This document shows, piece after piece, positions 9,102 through 19,603 of a DNA stretch of 64,000 nucleotides (its first letter is position 1; the number at the start of each line of letters is the position of its first letter). Position numbers and translations under genes: made by a program. The notes under the pieces are model-generated. The model was not told the origin of the DNA. It saw only the letters and a program-made list of their open reading frames with translations, and searched no databases. The DNA comes from Legionella quinlivanii (GTDB lineage Bacteria > Pseudomonadota > Gammaproteobacteria > Legionellales > Legionellaceae), in the NCBI RefSeq assembly GCF_003265995.1, contig NZ_MVJN01000006.1:124001-188000 (forward strand). The letters run 5' to 3'.

Positions 9102-10637
9102 ATGACCAGCGCCGTCTCCTTTGAGCCACTGCAGATTGAAACCACAAAAAAATTAACCTGGATGCATTACTTCAAATTTTTCATATACGGCTTGTTATTA
9201 CCGCTGGGATTTGCCCCCTTTCATATACCCGGCATGGCGATTCTAGGTCTGGCTCTCTTCTATTATGGGCTCTGTGCGCATTCTAAAGGTTCTGGTTTTC
9301 TGCGTGGATTATTTTTTGGCCTGGGCTTCTTCGGGTTTGGGGTGTCATGGATTTATGTCAGCATTTACGAATATGGCCATTTAAATCCAGTGCTCTCAGG
9401 ATTAATCACCCTGCTTTTCATCCTGTATTTATCATTTTTTCCTGCGTTGCTTGCCCTTGTCTTTAATGTTTTTTCAACTAAACGCCCAACAATGACTTCA
9501 GGGTTATTTTTCAGTGCACTCTGGGTCATCAGCGAATTTCTGCGTGCTTCCATTTTAAGCGGCTTTCCCTGGCTTCTGCTTGGATTCGGTCAATTTGATG
9601 CACCGGTTAAATACCTTTTACCTGTTTTAGGGGTTTATGGAGCGAGCTTTCTGACTGTGTTTGCCGCCACGCTACTGGTTTGTGCATTCAGCGTTGAGAA
9701 AAGAAAACAACTGACTTATCTTGTGTTGTTTGTTTCAGCTATCCTCGCTCCGCTTGCCTTAAAACCCATAGAGTGGGTCCATATATCGAACACGCCGGTA
9801 TCCATTGGCGTTATTCAGGCCAATTTGTCCATGCGCGACAAGTGGGATGAGACGCTGTTCTGGAAACTTCTTGATCGTTATCAGAAAGACGTTATCAGTT
9901 TACTTGGTACTCAGCTTATTGTGATGCCGGAATCGGCTATCCCACTCCCCTCTTCCTATATAAGCGATTTTCTCGATGACTTACGGGAAAAAGCAAAGAA
10001 TGCAGGCAGTGGAATTCTTTTGGGGATACCAGAACCCACTAAAATCGACGCCGACGACTATTTCAATGCATTAATCAGTCTGGGGGAAGCCCAGGGGTTT
10101 TATCTAAAGCAGCATTTAGTTCCATTTGGCGAATATATACCCGGTATTTTTCAGCCATTGATGAATTGGTTACAGATCCCTGATGCCAATTTAAAGCCAG
10201 GGAAAAACTTGCAATCGCTAATCAGAGTTCATAAGCATCCTGTCGCGACGCTTATTTGCTATGAACTGGCCTATGGAGAATTGCTTCGCAAGCAGTTTCC
10301 CCATGCGGAGTGGATTGTTTCTATCAGTGATGATGGCTGGTTTGGACACTCGCTCGCCATGTATCAGCAACAACAGATTGCCCAGGTACGTTCCCTGCAA
10401 ACCGGGAGATACCAGGTTGTCTCGAACAATGATGGATTATCGTCCGTCATTAATACGCGAGGAGATATTGTGACCTCACTTCCTGCTTTTAATGCCGGTC
10501 TGCTCCGCGCGTCCATCTATCCTGCGACTGGAAGCACACCCTGGGTGCTCTTGGGTGATTGGCCGATACTAATCCTCTCTTTTGGTATTTTTCTAGGGGC
10601 CATGATATCTGGATTTCCTAAGAAACAGCATCAGTAA
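9102..10637 (+). CDS. lnt: Apolipoprotein N-acyltransferase
   Basis: Inner-membrane enzyme that transfers the third acyl chain from phospholipid to the N-terminal cysteine of lipoproteins. It has 511 residues with several N-terminal membrane segments (residues 20-220) and a C-terminal nitrilase-like periplasmic domain. The catalytic triad is visible: Glu277 in VMPESA, Lys336 in YLKQHLVPFGEY and Cys386 in LICYELAYGE. Length matches the family. It is followed by leuS on the same strand after 63 bases. The substrates made in this window that would need Lnt include LptE, RlpA and the ArtJ-like protein. Confidence 0.95.
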   Translation: MTSAVSFEPLQIETTKKLTWMHYFKFFIYGLLLPLGFAPFHIPGMAILGLALFYYGLCAHSKGSGFLRGLFFGLGFFGFGVSWIYVSIYEYGHLNPVLSGLITLLFILYLSFFPALLALVFNVFSTKRPTMTSGLFFSALWVISEFLRASILSGFPWLLLGFGQFDAPVKYLLPVLGVYGASFLTVFAATLLVCAFSVEKRKQLTYLVLFVSAILAPLALKPIEWVHISNTPVSIGVIQANLSMRDKWDETLFWKLLDRYQKDVISLLGTQLIVMPESAIPLPSSYISDFLDDLREKAKNAGSGILLGIPEPTKIDADDYFNALISLGEAQGFYLKQHLVPFGEYIPGIFQPLMNWLQIPDANLKPGKNLQSLIRVHKHPVATLICYELAYGELLRKQFPHAEWIVSISDDGWFGHSLAMYQQQQIAQVRSLQTGRYQVVSNNDGLSSVINTRGDIVTSLPAFNAGLLRASIYPATGSTPWVLLGDWPILILSFGIFLGAMISGFPKKQHQ

Positions 10638-10700
10638 ACTATTGCTGCTAAGCACAAGAGGGGTTATCCTAGGCAGCTTAAGTAATCTAATGTAGTGACT

Positions 10701-13172
10701 ATGGATACTAGTTATAAACCACAAGAAGTAGAAGAACAGGCCCAGCAATACTGGCATAAGAAGCAATGCTTCAATGTCACTGAAGACTTGAACAAAGAAA
10801 AGTTTTATTGCTTGTCCATGTTCCCTTATCCAAGCGGAACGCTCCATATGGGCCATGTGAGGAATTACACTCTTGGCGATGTAATTGCAAGATATCAGCG
10901 TGCTTTAGGCAAGAATGTTCTGCAGCCCATTGGCTGGGATGCTTTTGGCCTACCAGCAGAAAACGCGGCAATAAAACACGGAATTCACCCTGCTGAATGG
11001 ACTAAGAAAAATATTGCAGCAATGAAAGAGCAATTCCTGCGCCTGGGGAATGCCTATGACTGGAAACGTGAAATAGCAACCTGTGATCCGGATTACTATC
11101 GCTGGGAGCAATGGTTTTTTATTAAGCTTTATGAAAAAGGTTTAGTTTACAAAAAGAATGCTGTGGTCAACTGGGATCCTGTTGATCAGACTGTTCTGGC
11201 TAATGAGCAAGTAGTCGATGGGCGCGGCTGGCGTTCCGGAGCGCTTGTCGAACGGCGTGAAATTTCTCAATGGTTCATTAAAATCACTGCCTATGCCGAT
11301 GAACTTCTTAAAGATTTGGATACGCTTGAAGAATGGCCAGCACAGGTCAAGCAAATGCAGCGTAACTGGATTGGCCGTTCCGAGGGCTGCGAGATTGGCT
11401 TTCAGGTTAATGAGTATCCCAAACGACTCAAAATTTACACTACTCGGCCTGACACCCTGATGGGCGTCACTTATCTCGCCGTAGCCCCTGATCATCCCCT
11501 GGCTAAAGAGGCAGCCAATCAGGATCCCGCAGTTCGCGAGTTTATCGACAGCTGTCAGGGGATCCGCATGGCGGAGGCTGATTTGGCAACTATGGAGAAG
11601 AAAGGGATTGCAACTCGCTTCTCAGCAGCTCATCCTGTGACTGGAGAAAGTATTCCCGTCTGGATTGCCAATTTCGTATTGATGCAATACGGCTCAGGTG
11701 CCGTCATGGCTGTTCCTGCTCATGATCAGCGTGACTGGGAGTTTGCCAATAAATATAGCTTACCGATTAAGGAAGTGATAAAGCCGCTTGGCGAGGTAAC
11801 TCATAATTATGATAAATCAGCCTTTACAGAAGAAGGTGAATTAATTAATTCCGGCGAATTCACTGGTCTGACTTCTTCCCAGGCTGTAAGCACTATTGCT
11901 AATTATCTGGAAAGCAGAGATTTAGGTAAAGTTACGGTTAATTACCGTTTGCGCGATTGGGGCGTTTCTCGTCAGCGTTATTGGGGAACTCCTATTCCCA
12001 TGATTTTCTGTGAAGAATGCGGCATTGTTCCCGTCGCCGAACAAGATCTCCCGGTAACACTGCCGGATGATATTGAATTTACAGGAAGTGGCTCACCCCT
12101 GGCGCAGTCAGCAAAATTCTTACAAACACGCTGCCCTAAATGCGGTCAGGATGCAACACGAGAGACCGATACTTTCGATACCTTTATTGAGTCTTCATGG
12201 TATTACGCGCGCTTTGCCTGCAAAGGACAGGACAATGCCATGCTGGATGATCGCGCTAAATACTGGACTCCCGTAGATCAGTACATTGGCGGCATTGAAC
12301 ACGCCGTTATGCATCTTTTATACGCCCGATTTTTCCATAAACTGATGCGCGATGAAGGCCTGGTTAATTCTGATGAGCCTTTTAAAGCTCTGCTGACTCA
12401 GGGAATGGTATTAAAAGATGGCCATAAAATGTCAAAGTCATTGGGTAACGTGGTCGACCCCAATCACTTGATTAATACTTATGGCGCGGATACCGCACGT
12501 CTTTTTGTCATGTTCGCAGCGCCTCCCGAGCAATCATTGGAATGGTCTGATACCGCAGTGGAAGGAGCTCATCGCTTTTTGAAGCGGGTCTGGGCTTTCG
12601 CTCACAAAAATCAGCAACTGTTTACTGAAGTTAATAACGCGATTTGCAATGGTAATGGGCATGTCGATTGGCAGCAGGCTGATAACAGATTAAAAAAATC
12701 ACGCCTGACTGTAAATCAAGTTCTGGCTCAGGCTTCTAATGACTATGAGAAGCAACAATTTAATACCGTAGTTTCTGGTTGCATGAAATTGTTTAATGAG
12801 ATTTCTGATTATTCAATAGAAACCGAGCATGACAAATATTTCATTCATGCCAGCATGAGTATTTTATTGCGTTTACTCGCGCCTATTACGCCTCACATCT
12901 GCCATCATTTATGGCAGCAACTGGGTTATGAAAAAGCAATCATTGACGCTTCTTGGCCCAAAGTCGACAAAAGTGCATTAAAAACCGATCAGGTTGATTT
13001 TATTGTTCAGGTGAATGGCAAATTAAGAGCGCAATTTACCGCTCCGAGCGATGCCTCCGAACAGGAATTGATTGAAACAGCAACCAGGGAGGCTCATGCC
13101 TTTGTTGAAGGCAAAAGCATTAAAAAAGCGATAGTTGTTGCTCACCGTCAACTGATCAATCTGGTGGTTTAG
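10701..13172 (+). CDS. leuS: Leucyl-tRNA synthetase
   Basis: Class I aminoacyl-tRNA synthetase charging tRNA-Leu, in the cytoplasm. The nucleotide-binding signature appears as HMGH (about residues 49-52, in [12 protein letters not shown]) and KMSKS in [12 protein letters not shown] near residue 618. A connective editing domain lies between ([13 protein letters not shown]), with two CxxC pairs of the zinc-type insertion (EECG and CPKCG). ATG 10701 is used; an in-frame GTG at 10695 would add two residues. It has the expected size, about 823 residues. It heads a tight run with lptE, holA and nadD, an order common in gammaproteobacteria. Confidence 0.97.
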   Translation: MDTSYKPQEVEEQAQQYWHKKQCFNVTEDLNKEKFYCLSMFPYPSGTLHMGHVRNYTLGDVIARYQRALGKNVLQPIGWDAFGLPAENAAIKHGIHPAEWTKKNIAAMKEQFLRLGNAYDWKREIATCDPDYYRWEQWFFIKLYEKGLVYKKNAVVNWDPVDQTVLANEQVVDGRGWRSGALVERREISQWFIKITAYADELLKDLDTLEEWPAQVKQMQRNWIGRSEGCEIGFQVNEYPKRLKIYTTRPDTLMGVTYLAVAPDHPLAKEAANQDPAVREFIDSCQGIRMAEADLATMEKKGIATRFSAAHPVTGESIPVWIANFVLMQYGSGAVMAVPAHDQRDWEFANKYSLPIKEVIKPLGEVTHNYDKSAFTEEGELINSGEFTGLTSSQAVSTIANYLESRDLGKVTVNYRLRDWGVSRQRYWGTPIPMIFCEECGIVPVAEQDLPVTLPDDIEFTGSGSPLAQSAKFLQTRCPKCGQDATRETDTFDTFIESSWYYARFACKGQDNAMLDDRAKYWTPVDQYIGGIEHAVMHLLYARFFHKLMRDEGLVNSDEPFKALLTQGMVLKDGHKMSKSLGNVVDPNHLINTYGADTARLFVMFAAPPEQSLEWSDTAVEGAHRFLKRVWAFAHKNQQLFTEVNNAICNGNGHVDWQQADNRLKKSRLTVNQVLAQASNDYEKQQFNTVVSGCMKLFNEISDYSIETEHDKYFIHASMSILLRLLAPITPHICHHLWQQLGYEKAIIDASWPKVDKSALKTDQVDFIVQVNGKLRAQFTAPSDASEQELIETATREAHAFVEGKSIKKAIVVAHRQLINLVV

Positions 13173-13175
13173 TTA

Positions 13176-13664
13176 ATGTTTAAACGCTACTTCCTCGCAG
13201 TACTCATCATCCTGTTAGCAGGATGTGGTTTCAAGCTGCGCGGAACTTATGAAATACCGTCCTGGTTTAATAATGTGGCATTAATAAACCAGGGTGCACA
13301 ACCTGACCTGCATTTGCAATTAAAGGATCAGCTACAATCCTATGGCATACGCGTTCTTCCATCTGCCAAAGGGTCTTCATTTATGTTGATTCTCGAAAAA
13401 GATACCATTCAGGAACAAATCACCAGTGTCGGAGCCAGTACAACGCCCCGTCAATATCAGCTCATTTATACCGCAGTCTATTCTCTGATCAAAACAAATG
13501 GCGAACCCTTGCTTTCTTCAAATCAGGTTACTGTAACCCGACAACTCACAGTCAATAACAACAGAATTTTAGGGTCCAATGCGGAGGAAACGCTTATTTA
13601 CAGTGAAATGCGCCGTGATGCAGCCATGCAAATCATGAATCGAATTAATCGCAAGCTAAACTAA
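13176..13664 (+). CDS. lptE: LPS-assembly lipoprotein LptE
   Basis: Outer-membrane lipoprotein that plugs and assembles the LptD lipopolysaccharide translocon. It starts with a lipoprotein signal ending in the lipobox LLAGC, followed by GFKLRG, the typical LptE start of the mature protein. Length is 162 residues, normal for the family. The gene begins 3 bases after leuS ends and is followed 4 bases later by holA. This leuS-lptE-holA order is the classic arrangement and supports the call. Confidence 0.93.
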   Translation: MFKRYFLAVLIILLAGCGFKLRGTYEIPSWFNNVALINQGAQPDLHLQLKDQLQSYGIRVLPSAKGSSFMLILEKDTIQEQITSVGASTTPRQYQLIYTAVYSLIKTNGEPLLSSNQVTVTRQLTVNNNRILGSNAEETLIYSEMRRDAAMQIMNRINRKLN

Positions 13665-13668
13665 TTTC

Positions 13669-14694
13669 ATGTTAAATAAATTAAACCACCTGAATTTACC
13701 AGCGCCAGACAAATTTCTTCCCGTATATTTAATAACCGGACAGGAGCCATTTCAAGTAAACCACTATGCGAGAGTGTTAATATCCGCCTGGCAAACACGT
13801 AATAAAGAGGATTGCGACACAAAAATACTGCAAATCAATGCAGCAGCCGACTGGACTATGCTACGGGAAGAGGCAAACAATTTCTCACTGTTTAGCAGTA
13901 TGATGATTCTCGATGTACGCTATGATAAAAAAACACTGGATTCTGCTGGCAAACAGTTTCTTGAAACCTATTTATCCTCTCCAAACCCCCAATGTTTGCT
14001 TATCCTTCGGGCACCCGATCTGACGCTAAAAGCCCTTCAATTTATCAGTAGTCATCCGGCTATTATGATTATTGCTGCAAGCCCAATGAGTGCCAATAGC
14101 TGTAAGGAATGGATAGCCTCGCAGCTTAAGCAACACTCGATTGACTTTGATGAAGCAATTCCTGCGCTTATTTATCAATATAATGAAAATAATCTTCCAG
14201 CCTGTGCTCAGGTATTAGAAAAAATCAAATTAATTGCAGAATCCAATACGCGATTGACATTGAAGGATGTAGAGGAGCACTTGCACAATCAATGCGAGTT
14301 TTTAAGTTTTGAGCTGGCAGACGCTTGTTTATTAGCCAATCAGGCCAAGGCCCTCCTCCTTCTCAGGCAATCCAGCCAAAATAAGACCGAACCCAGCTTA
14401 ATCTTATGGATATTAAGCCAGGAAATTCGACTGCTTATTCAATTGAAGCATAAAACAGCACACTGCTCATTTCGCGATGCAGCTTCACAGTTAAAGATTT
14501 GGTCCACAAAGCTAGGCAACTATCAAACGGCAATCAAGCGTTTTGAAGTTGCTTTTCTGGTTCAGTTATTAAACCAATGCGAGCTTTTAGACAAAAAAAT
14601 TAAAAGCGCTAACCAGCCCGGTCAAATCTGGCGTAGTCTTGAGATAATAGCAATGGCATTATGTACAGGGAGAAAGGCAGGCTATCTTGGATAA
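13669..14694 (+). CDS. holA: DNA polymerase III delta subunit
   Basis: Clamp-loader subunit that opens the beta sliding clamp. It has 341 residues, normal for HolA, with the N-terminal segment PVYLITGQEPFQ that is typical of delta and a C-terminal helical collar domain rich in lysine and glutamine. The sequence is only moderately conserved, but position between lptE and nadD is diagnostic. It overlaps nadD by 8 bases. Confidence 0.92.
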   Translation: MLNKLNHLNLPAPDKFLPVYLITGQEPFQVNHYARVLISAWQTRNKEDCDTKILQINAAADWTMLREEANNFSLFSSMMILDVRYDKKTLDSAGKQFLETYLSSPNPQCLLILRAPDLTLKALQFISSHPAIMIIAASPMSANSCKEWIASQLKQHSIDFDEAIPALIYQYNENNLPACAQVLEKIKLIAESNTRLTLKDVEEHLHNQCEFLSFELADACLLANQAKALLLLRQSSQNKTEPSLILWILSQEIRLLIQLKHKTAHCSFRDAASQLKIWSTKLGNYQTAIKRFEVAFLVQLLNQCELLDKKIKSANQPGQIWRSLEIIAMALCTGRKAGYLG

Positions 14695-15322
14695 TGTATT
14701 AATATTTGGGGGGACCTTTGATCCTGTACACAAGGGGCATTTGGGCATAGCAGAAAATGTTCAGCAGCATTTCCATTTTCAGCGCTTTATTTTTTTACCC
14801 TGTAAATTACCCCTGTTAAAGCAGAGCGCGACAGCTTCCCCTACTCAACGATTAAAGATGTTAGAGCTCGCTCTGGCTGATTATCCGGTTTCCTGCCATT
14901 TTGAAATTGACGAGCGTGAGATTAATCGCCCATCGCCATCATATACGGTTACAACACTCGAGAGTTATCGCGAGGAGCTGGGAGAAAATGTCGCTTTGAC
15001 TCTGCTGATGGGGATGGACAGTTTCCATCAGTTACCGCAATGGCATCAATGGACCCGGATTTTGGAGTTAGCAAATATCCTGGTGATAAAACGGCCTGAT
15101 ATTAGCCCGAGCGACAGTAGCAATCTGACGGAATCGCTTTCCAGACACCTGACTAAAAGAGAGGTTGATCTGAAAAATACCGCACAAGGGCTTATTTATT
15201 TTTTTGATGCCGGCGCCTATCCCATTTCGTCAACCGAAATTCGGAGAAACTCTTTATTGAACTCTGAAAATATGCCTGAATCAGTGCTTGAGTTCATTAC
15301 TCATAATAAGCTTTATCTCTGA
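14687..15322 (+). CDS. nadD: Nicotinate-nucleotide adenylyltransferase
   Basis: NAD biosynthesis enzyme converting nicotinate mononucleotide and ATP to nicotinate adenine dinucleotide. The nucleotidyltransferase signature GGTFDPVHKGH is at residues 8-18 and the second ATP-binding motif ISSTEIRRN near residue 185. Length is 211 residues. The start is TTG 14687, inside the end of holA, preceded by an AGAAAGG ribosome site; no ATG could start the protein upstream of the signature. Translational coupling to holA is likely. Confidence 0.95.
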   Translation: MDNVLIFGGTFDPVHKGHLGIAENVQQHFHFQRFIFLPCKLPLLKQSATASPTQRLKMLELALADYPVSCHFEIDEREINRPSPSYTVTTLESYREELGENVALTLLMGMDSFHQLPQWHQWTRILELANILVIKRPDISPSDSSNLTESLSRHLTKREVDLKNTAQGLIYFFDAGAYPISSTEIRRNSLLNSENMPESVLEFITHNKLYL

Positions 15323-15344
15323 TGTTGCGCTGTTAGAAGTTTCT

Positions 15345-15554
15345 TTAGTGCTTCCAGGCTTCTTCTATTTTCTCTTTATAATCCTCAAACGCTTTAATCA
15401 AACCTGATAACACTTCAGCACTTGTTTCAAACATGGCTTTGCACTGTGGCTCATTAATTAGTTTAATGTCTTTTCGAAGATGGTCCACCTGATCTTTAAA
15501 TGCTTGCTGCATCTTATTGACATGATGTAAGACATTCTCATTGTTCGCAGTCAT
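15345..15554 (-). CDS. Small helical protein of unknown function
   Basis: A 69-residue, charged, predicted alpha-helical protein (many K, E, Q and regularly spaced hydrophobics) with no signal peptide or membrane segment. A GGAG-containing ribosome site (complement of the bases just above 15554) precedes the ATG. I do not recognise the family. It is convergent with nadD and separated from cvpA by a strong hairpin, so it probably has its own promoter. The overall look resembles small phasin-like or coiled-coil proteins, but this is not enough to assign a role. Confidence 0.6.
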   Translation of the reverse strand: MTANNENVLHHVNKMQQAFKDQVDHLRKDIKLINEPQCKAMFETSAEVLSGLIKAFEDYKEKIEEAWKH

Positions 15555-15651
15555 TCCAGGCTCCTGACATCCTTTAATAAAAGTATAGACGGCGCTTTAG
15601 AAATGCCATCGAATTTAGTATACCAGATGCAAAATAAGTGAACCGGAGAAA

Positions 15652-15685
15652 GATATAAGCTTTGTAAACTACCAAAGCTTATATC
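15652..15685. terminator. Terminator after the accD-folC-SPOR-cvpA operon
   Basis: Perfect 13-base inverted repeat (GATATAAGCTTTG at 15652-15664, CAAAGCTTATATC at 15673-15685) with an 8-base loop. It lies 7 bases past the cvpA stop codon on the minus strand. Confidence 0.65.
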
Positions 15686-15692
15686 TGGAATC

Positions 15693-16241
15693 TTAAGATT
15701 GAGACAACTCGAAGTCGGATGGAAAATCAGCGAGGCTGTTTGTTTGATCCAGCGATTTAGCCTGATTAATTAAATCGGGTACCTTGCTGGAAATCCAGTC
15801 GACTACGGGAGTAAACTTGGAGTAAAGGCGTGATTGGCTGACATATTCTTCCTGCGGGAGAGAGGTCATACGAATAACCACGATAATTAATGAGACAATA
15901 AAAACACCGCGTATGAAACCGAATCCCATTCCCAATAATCGATCAGTGCCACTCAACCCGGAGCGTTTTAATATAAAACCAAGAAGCGCATTAATAATAC
16001 CACCTACAATTACTGTTGCAGTTAAGACAATAACGAAGGAGGCAATTTTAATAACTGTTTGATCCTGAATATAATTTCCTAGCCAGGGGTATAAGACAGA
16101 AGCGTAATTGTATGCAAGCCAAATAGCCACTATCCATACGGAAAGGGCTATTAATTCTTTCAGAAATCCACGGAATAAACCGGTGATAACTGAAAGACCT
16201 ATTATGAGTATGATGGCGATATCAATCCAGTACCATTGCAT
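15693..16241 (-). CDS. cvpA: CvpA family inner-membrane protein
   Basis: Polytopic membrane protein of 182 residues with four predicted hydrophobic segments (about 5-25, 30-50, 62-84 and 100-122), the pattern of CvpA, named for colicin V production in E. coli and linked to envelope stress. It ends the accD-folC-SPOR-cvpA run on the minus strand and begins 2 bases after the SPOR gene. In many gammaproteobacteria purF follows cvpA; here it does not. Confidence 0.9.
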   Translation of the reverse strand: MQWYWIDIAIILIIGLSVITGLFRGFLKELIALSVWIVAIWLAYNYASVLYPWLGNYIQDQTVIKIASFVIVLTATVIVGGIINALLGFILKRSGLSGTDRLLGMGFGFIRGVFIVSLIIVVIRMTSLPQEEYVSQSRLYSKFTPVVDWISSKVPDLINQAKSLDQTNSLADFPSDFELSQS

Positions 16242-16243
16242 CT

Positions 16244-17134
16244 TTAGCTGATTCCTGTGGTAGGTACAACAAATCCATTAATCTGCATCGCGCTAGCCAG
16301 CTGTGTTCTTAGCTTCAGAGCCTGATCTTTCTGATTCATTTGCCCTACCAGCACTTTATAAGCAATACCGTTTTTGCTTTGGACTTTATTATAGGAAGCC
16401 TGAAATCCTTTGCTTTTTAACTTGTTAACCAATGCAATCGCATTCTTTTGCTGTACAAATAATGCAACCTGAACTGAGTAAGCTGTTTTGCCAGGAAGAG
16501 CTTTGGTCACAGGCGCTTTGGCCAGTTGCTGAGCCTTTGCCACCGGCTTAGCCTGGGCTTTAGCTGCTGGAAGCGACTTGCTTGCTACAATAGTTTTTGG
16601 CAGTTCTTTTGCAGGAATCGCAGCGGGTATGCTGGCTAAAGGCTTTTTCTGTTCAAGAGCGACTCGTTTTACATCTTCATTTGATGCCGCATGTGAAGAG
16701 TAGGATACGCTATTATGTTGAGCCAGCTCTACGGGTGGATTGCTCATCACATCTGCTTTATCTTCCTGCGCTCGAGCTTCTTTCAGAGCATCAGGATTAT
16801 CAATCTGAGCACTGGCATAGTCTATTGTTTTTGCGCCATTAACCGGACTTAAGGGCTCCGCTTTGGCAATAGTCGTAGCAGGTTGATAATCTTCATTAGC
16901 CGTTGGAATGTCTACATGAGCCACTTTAACAGATTTAAACATGGTTTCCTCATCAGATGCAGTGACCTGAGGCAGCACCGGCTTTGGAGGCAGCTTGATG
17001 GAAATACTTGAGGGCCCTTCCAGGCGTTGGCTTGATTTTTTCATAATCGCGGGAGCAAAAATGGCTCCTAAAGAGATAATTACAGCAAGTCCAATAAGTC
17101 TGTGCTTAATACGCTCGTCCATTACTAATGTCAT
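16244..17134 (-). CDS. dedD: SPOR-domain membrane protein (DedD-like)
   Basis: Protein of 296 residues with one N-terminal membrane segment (about residues 12-28), a long Ala/Pro/Lys-rich periplasmic linker and a C-terminal SPOR domain (about 215-290, YSVQVALFVQQKNAIALV). SPOR domains bind denuded septal peptidoglycan. Its place between folC and cvpA matches DedD, a division-septum protein. It overlaps folC by 4 bases. The assignment to DedD is by position and architecture. Confidence 0.85.
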   Translation of the reverse strand: MTLVMDERIKHRLIGLAVIISLGAIFAPAIMKKSSQRLEGPSSISIKLPPKPVLPQVTASDEETMFKSVKVAHVDIPTANEDYQPATTIAKAEPLSPVNGAKTIDYASAQIDNPDALKEARAQEDKADVMSNPPVELAQHNSVSYSSHAASNEDVKRVALEQKKPLASIPAAIPAKELPKTIVASKSLPAAKAQAKPVAKAQQLAKAPVTKALPGKTAYSVQVALFVQQKNAIALVNKLKSKGFQASYNKVQSKNGIAYKVLVGQMNQKDQALKLRTQLASAMQINGFVVPTTGIS

Positions 17135-18408
17135 AGTAACTCCTCCAGGTAAGAATCAGATACTGCATTTAAAACAGCACCTACCAGAATAAAAGATCCG
17201 AAGGCAATAATTAAATCGCCTGCTTTTGCCTGCCGGAATGCCGCTTTATAAGCTTCTTCAGGGCTACTAAAATAGCCTTTTGTTTGCTCGATATTCTCAG
17301 GCAGCTCTTTTAATAATTGTTCTGCAACACAGGCGCGCTTACTCTCAAGCCTTGCAGGATACCAATAATTAACCAAAGGTAAAAGTGGCTCGACTATTCC
17401 TTTTATGTCTTTATCATTTAAAGCAGAAAAAACCGCATGAATATTACCATGTATTTTTTGCTGCGTCACAAATTCTGCCAAAAATCTTGCAGATTGCGGA
17501 TTGTGCGCCACGTCTAAAAGGAGCCTCCTCTCGTTTTTTTCTATCATTTGTAAACGAGCGGGTAAATGAACACTTTTAATGGAAATTGCAATGTTCTTAT
17601 CTTCTACCGGTAATTTTTCGCTTAGAATTTTCGACGCGATGACTGCGGCTACCACAGAATCTGGATGTAAATGGGGTTTGGGTAACTGAAGTAACTGTTT
17701 TCGAAAATTAATCTCGAGAATATCATCTGCAATTTTATACGAATAATCCTGGCCATTAATCAATACTGGTTTTGCGACATCCATTGCTCTTTTTAAAACT
17801 GAGGCAGGCAAATCGGAAGCAGCTCCTATAAACGCTCTGTTGGTACGAAGAATCCCTGCTTTCTCTGTTCCAATAGCCTCAAGGCTTGTTCCAAGATATT
17901 CCTGATGATCAAAATCGACTGTGGTAATAATAGCCAAATCATTATCGATAATATTGGTAGCATCCAGTCTTCCACCTAATCCCACCTCTAAAATTACCAG
18001 ATCAAGATCATGCTGTTCAAAATGCAATAAGGCAGCGAGTGTCGCCGTTTCAAAGAAGGTTAGCGCGGTATCTTTTCTTGCAAAATCAATAAGTTCAAAG
18101 TAATTTTCAAGTTGTTCGTCTTCAATCGCCTTTCTATTAATCCGGATCCTTTCGTTAAAAGTAACCAAATGCGGTGAAGTATAGACACCGACGCGATATC
18201 CTGTGTTGGAATATATTTCTTCAAGAGTAGCTACAACGCTGCCCTTGCCATTGGTGCCCGCGACTGTTATAACGGTTGGCGCAGGCCTTAATAAAGCCAA
18301 TTCCTCAGCAACACGTTTAATACGGCTCAAGCCTAGCTGGATTTCCTGCACATGCCGGTTTTCCAGCTCACTCAGCCATTGCTTTAAGGTTTTCCCACTC
18401 TTTTTCAT
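17131..18408 (-). CDS. folC: Bifunctional folylpolyglutamate synthase / dihydrofolate synthase
   Basis: Mur-ligase family enzyme adding glutamate to dihydropteroate and folates. The P-loop TVAGTNGKGSVVATLE is at about residues 47-62 and the family motifs GLGGRLDATN and DVAHNPQSARFL are present. I chose ATG 18408 because it starts 5 bases after the accD stop; an in-frame start at 18441 would lie inside accD. Length is about 425 residues, usual for the family. It is in the accD-folC-SPOR-cvpA operon, a conserved gene order. Confidence 0.93.
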   Translation of the reverse strand: MKKSGKTLKQWLSELENRHVQEIQLGLSRIKRVAEELALLRPAPTVITVAGTNGKGSVVATLEEIYSNTGYRVGVYTSPHLVTFNERIRINRKAIEDEQLENYFELIDFARKDTALTFFETATLAALLHFEQHDLDLVILEVGLGGRLDATNIIDNDLAIITTVDFDHQEYLGTSLEAIGTEKAGILRTNRAFIGAASDLPASVLKRAMDVAKPVLINGQDYSYKIADDILEINFRKQLLQLPKPHLHPDSVVAAVIASKILSEKLPVEDKNIAISIKSVHLPARLQMIEKNERRLLLDVAHNPQSARFLAEFVTQQKIHGNIHAVFSALNDKDIKGIVEPLLPLVNYWYPARLESKRACVAEQLLKELPENIEQTKGYFSSPEEAYKAAFRQAKAGDLIIAFGSFILVGAVLNAVSDSYLEELL

Positions 18409-18412
18409 GATC

Positions 18413-19270
18413 TTACAAGTTACGGTGCGACAGCTTGGCAATTAACTCAGCGATTGTGGGTCGAAGGGCCTTTCTGTCAACTACCATATCAATATGACCA
18501 TGCTCAAGCAAAAACTCACTGCGCTGGAAGCCTTCAGGCAAGGTTTGCCGAACTGTCTGCTCAATGACTCGCGGACCAGCAAAGCCGATAAGCGCATTGG
18601 GTTCAGCAATAATGATATCACCAAGACTGGCAAAACTTGCTGAAACTCCGCCTAGTGTGGGATCTGTCAGTACCACTATAAATGGCAGATTGGTTTCGGA
18701 AAATTTGGCCAGAGCTGCTGAGGTTTTAGCCATTTGCATTAGGGAAAACAAGCCTTCCTGCATTCTGGCGCCACCGCTTGCGGTAAAGCAGAGATAAGGC
18801 TTTCTTTCTTTAGTTGCCAATAAGACGCCACGTACAAACTTCTCCCCCACCGTAGCACCCATAGATCCGCCAATGAAGTTAAACTCAAAGGCGCTTGCGA
18901 TGACAGGCTGTCCCATAACGCTGCCTTTGGCAAGTAATAAAGCTTCTTTCTCACCTGTTGCTTTTTGCGCCTGGACAATACGATCTTTATATTTCTTTGA
19001 GTCCTTAAACTTCAGTCGATCGATTGGCTCCAGATGAGCAGCTACTTCCTCAATACTGCCCTCATCTAAAAACTGTTGCAGACGCTGACGCGCAGTCAGG
19101 CGATGATGATGATTGCAATTGGGGCATACAGAGAGGTTCTTGATTAGCTCGGTACTATAAAGAACAGAGTTACATCCAAGGCATTTTACCCATAAGCCTT
19201 CGGGCACGCCTTTTTTCTGTGATGCTTCTGTTCTGACTTTAGAAGGTAATAATTTTTTTAGCCAACTCAT
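18413..19270 (-). CDS. accD: Acetyl-CoA carboxylase carboxyltransferase subunit beta
   Basis: Carboxyltransferase subunit making malonyl-CoA for fatty-acid synthesis, working with AccA. The N-terminal zinc ribbon has Cys30, Cys33, Cys49 and Cys52, and the crotonase-like carboxyltransferase core follows ([36 protein letters not shown]). Length of 285 residues is normal. It is the first gene of its operon and is divergent from flaA across a 333-base region. Confidence 0.96.
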   Translation of the reverse strand: MSWLKKLLPSKVRTEASQKKGVPEGLWVKCLGCNSVLYSTELIKNLSVCPNCNHHHRLTARQRLQQFLDEGSIEEVAAHLEPIDRLKFKDSKKYKDRIVQAQKATGEKEALLLAKGSVMGQPVIASAFEFNFIGGSMGATVGEKFVRGVLLATKERKPYLCFTASGGARMQEGLFSLMQMAKTSAALAKFSETNLPFIVVLTDPTLGGVSASFASLGDIIIAEPNALIGFAGPRVIEQTVRQTLPEGFQRSEFLLEHGHIDMVVDRKALRPTIAELIAKLSHRNL

Positions 19271-19603
19271 AGATAAGAATCCGTGGATTGAATTTGACGC
19301 GCAACAGTATAACCTGATTTTTTATCTGAGGCTTGTTTTATTCACTCTATTGTTCGCATTTAATTAATGAACAATACTCTGGCTCTGCTGATTATCATCA
19401 AATTGTTTATTTTTTCTACACACCATGAATTTTAAATAAAATTTTCCCTTTTTTCTCGCATTTTTTAAAATAAAGTGCTACGCCCCCTAAAGTTTTTTTG
19501 TTTCTGTCCGATAACTAAAGTGGGTACGGTGAATTCAAGGGTCGAATTCCCGGTAATAATATAATCCCCAATCCAGGGATTCAGGCACGAGGAGATTTTG
19601 GTC
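19271..19603. other. Divergent accD / flaA promoter region
   Basis: This 333-base region separates accD (minus) from flaA (plus). It holds the sigma-28 flagellin promoter at 19488-19514 followed by a leader of about 80 bases before flaA. The part near accD is AT-rich and should carry its promoter, but I cannot place boxes reliably. No repeat is present. Confidence 0.6.
19488..19514 (+). promoter_or_regulatory. Sigma-28 (FliA) promoter of flaA
   Basis: TAAA at 19488-19491, a 15-base spacer, then TCCGATAA at 19507-19514. This matches the FliA consensus TAAA-N15-GCCGATAA at all but one position. It lies about 90 bases upstream of the flagellin start codon, consistent with known FliA control of flaA in Legionella. 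Confidence 0.88.

Noticed and set aside
19598-19603. TTG start for flaA
   Set aside because: AGGAG spacing and family alignment favour ATG 19604.
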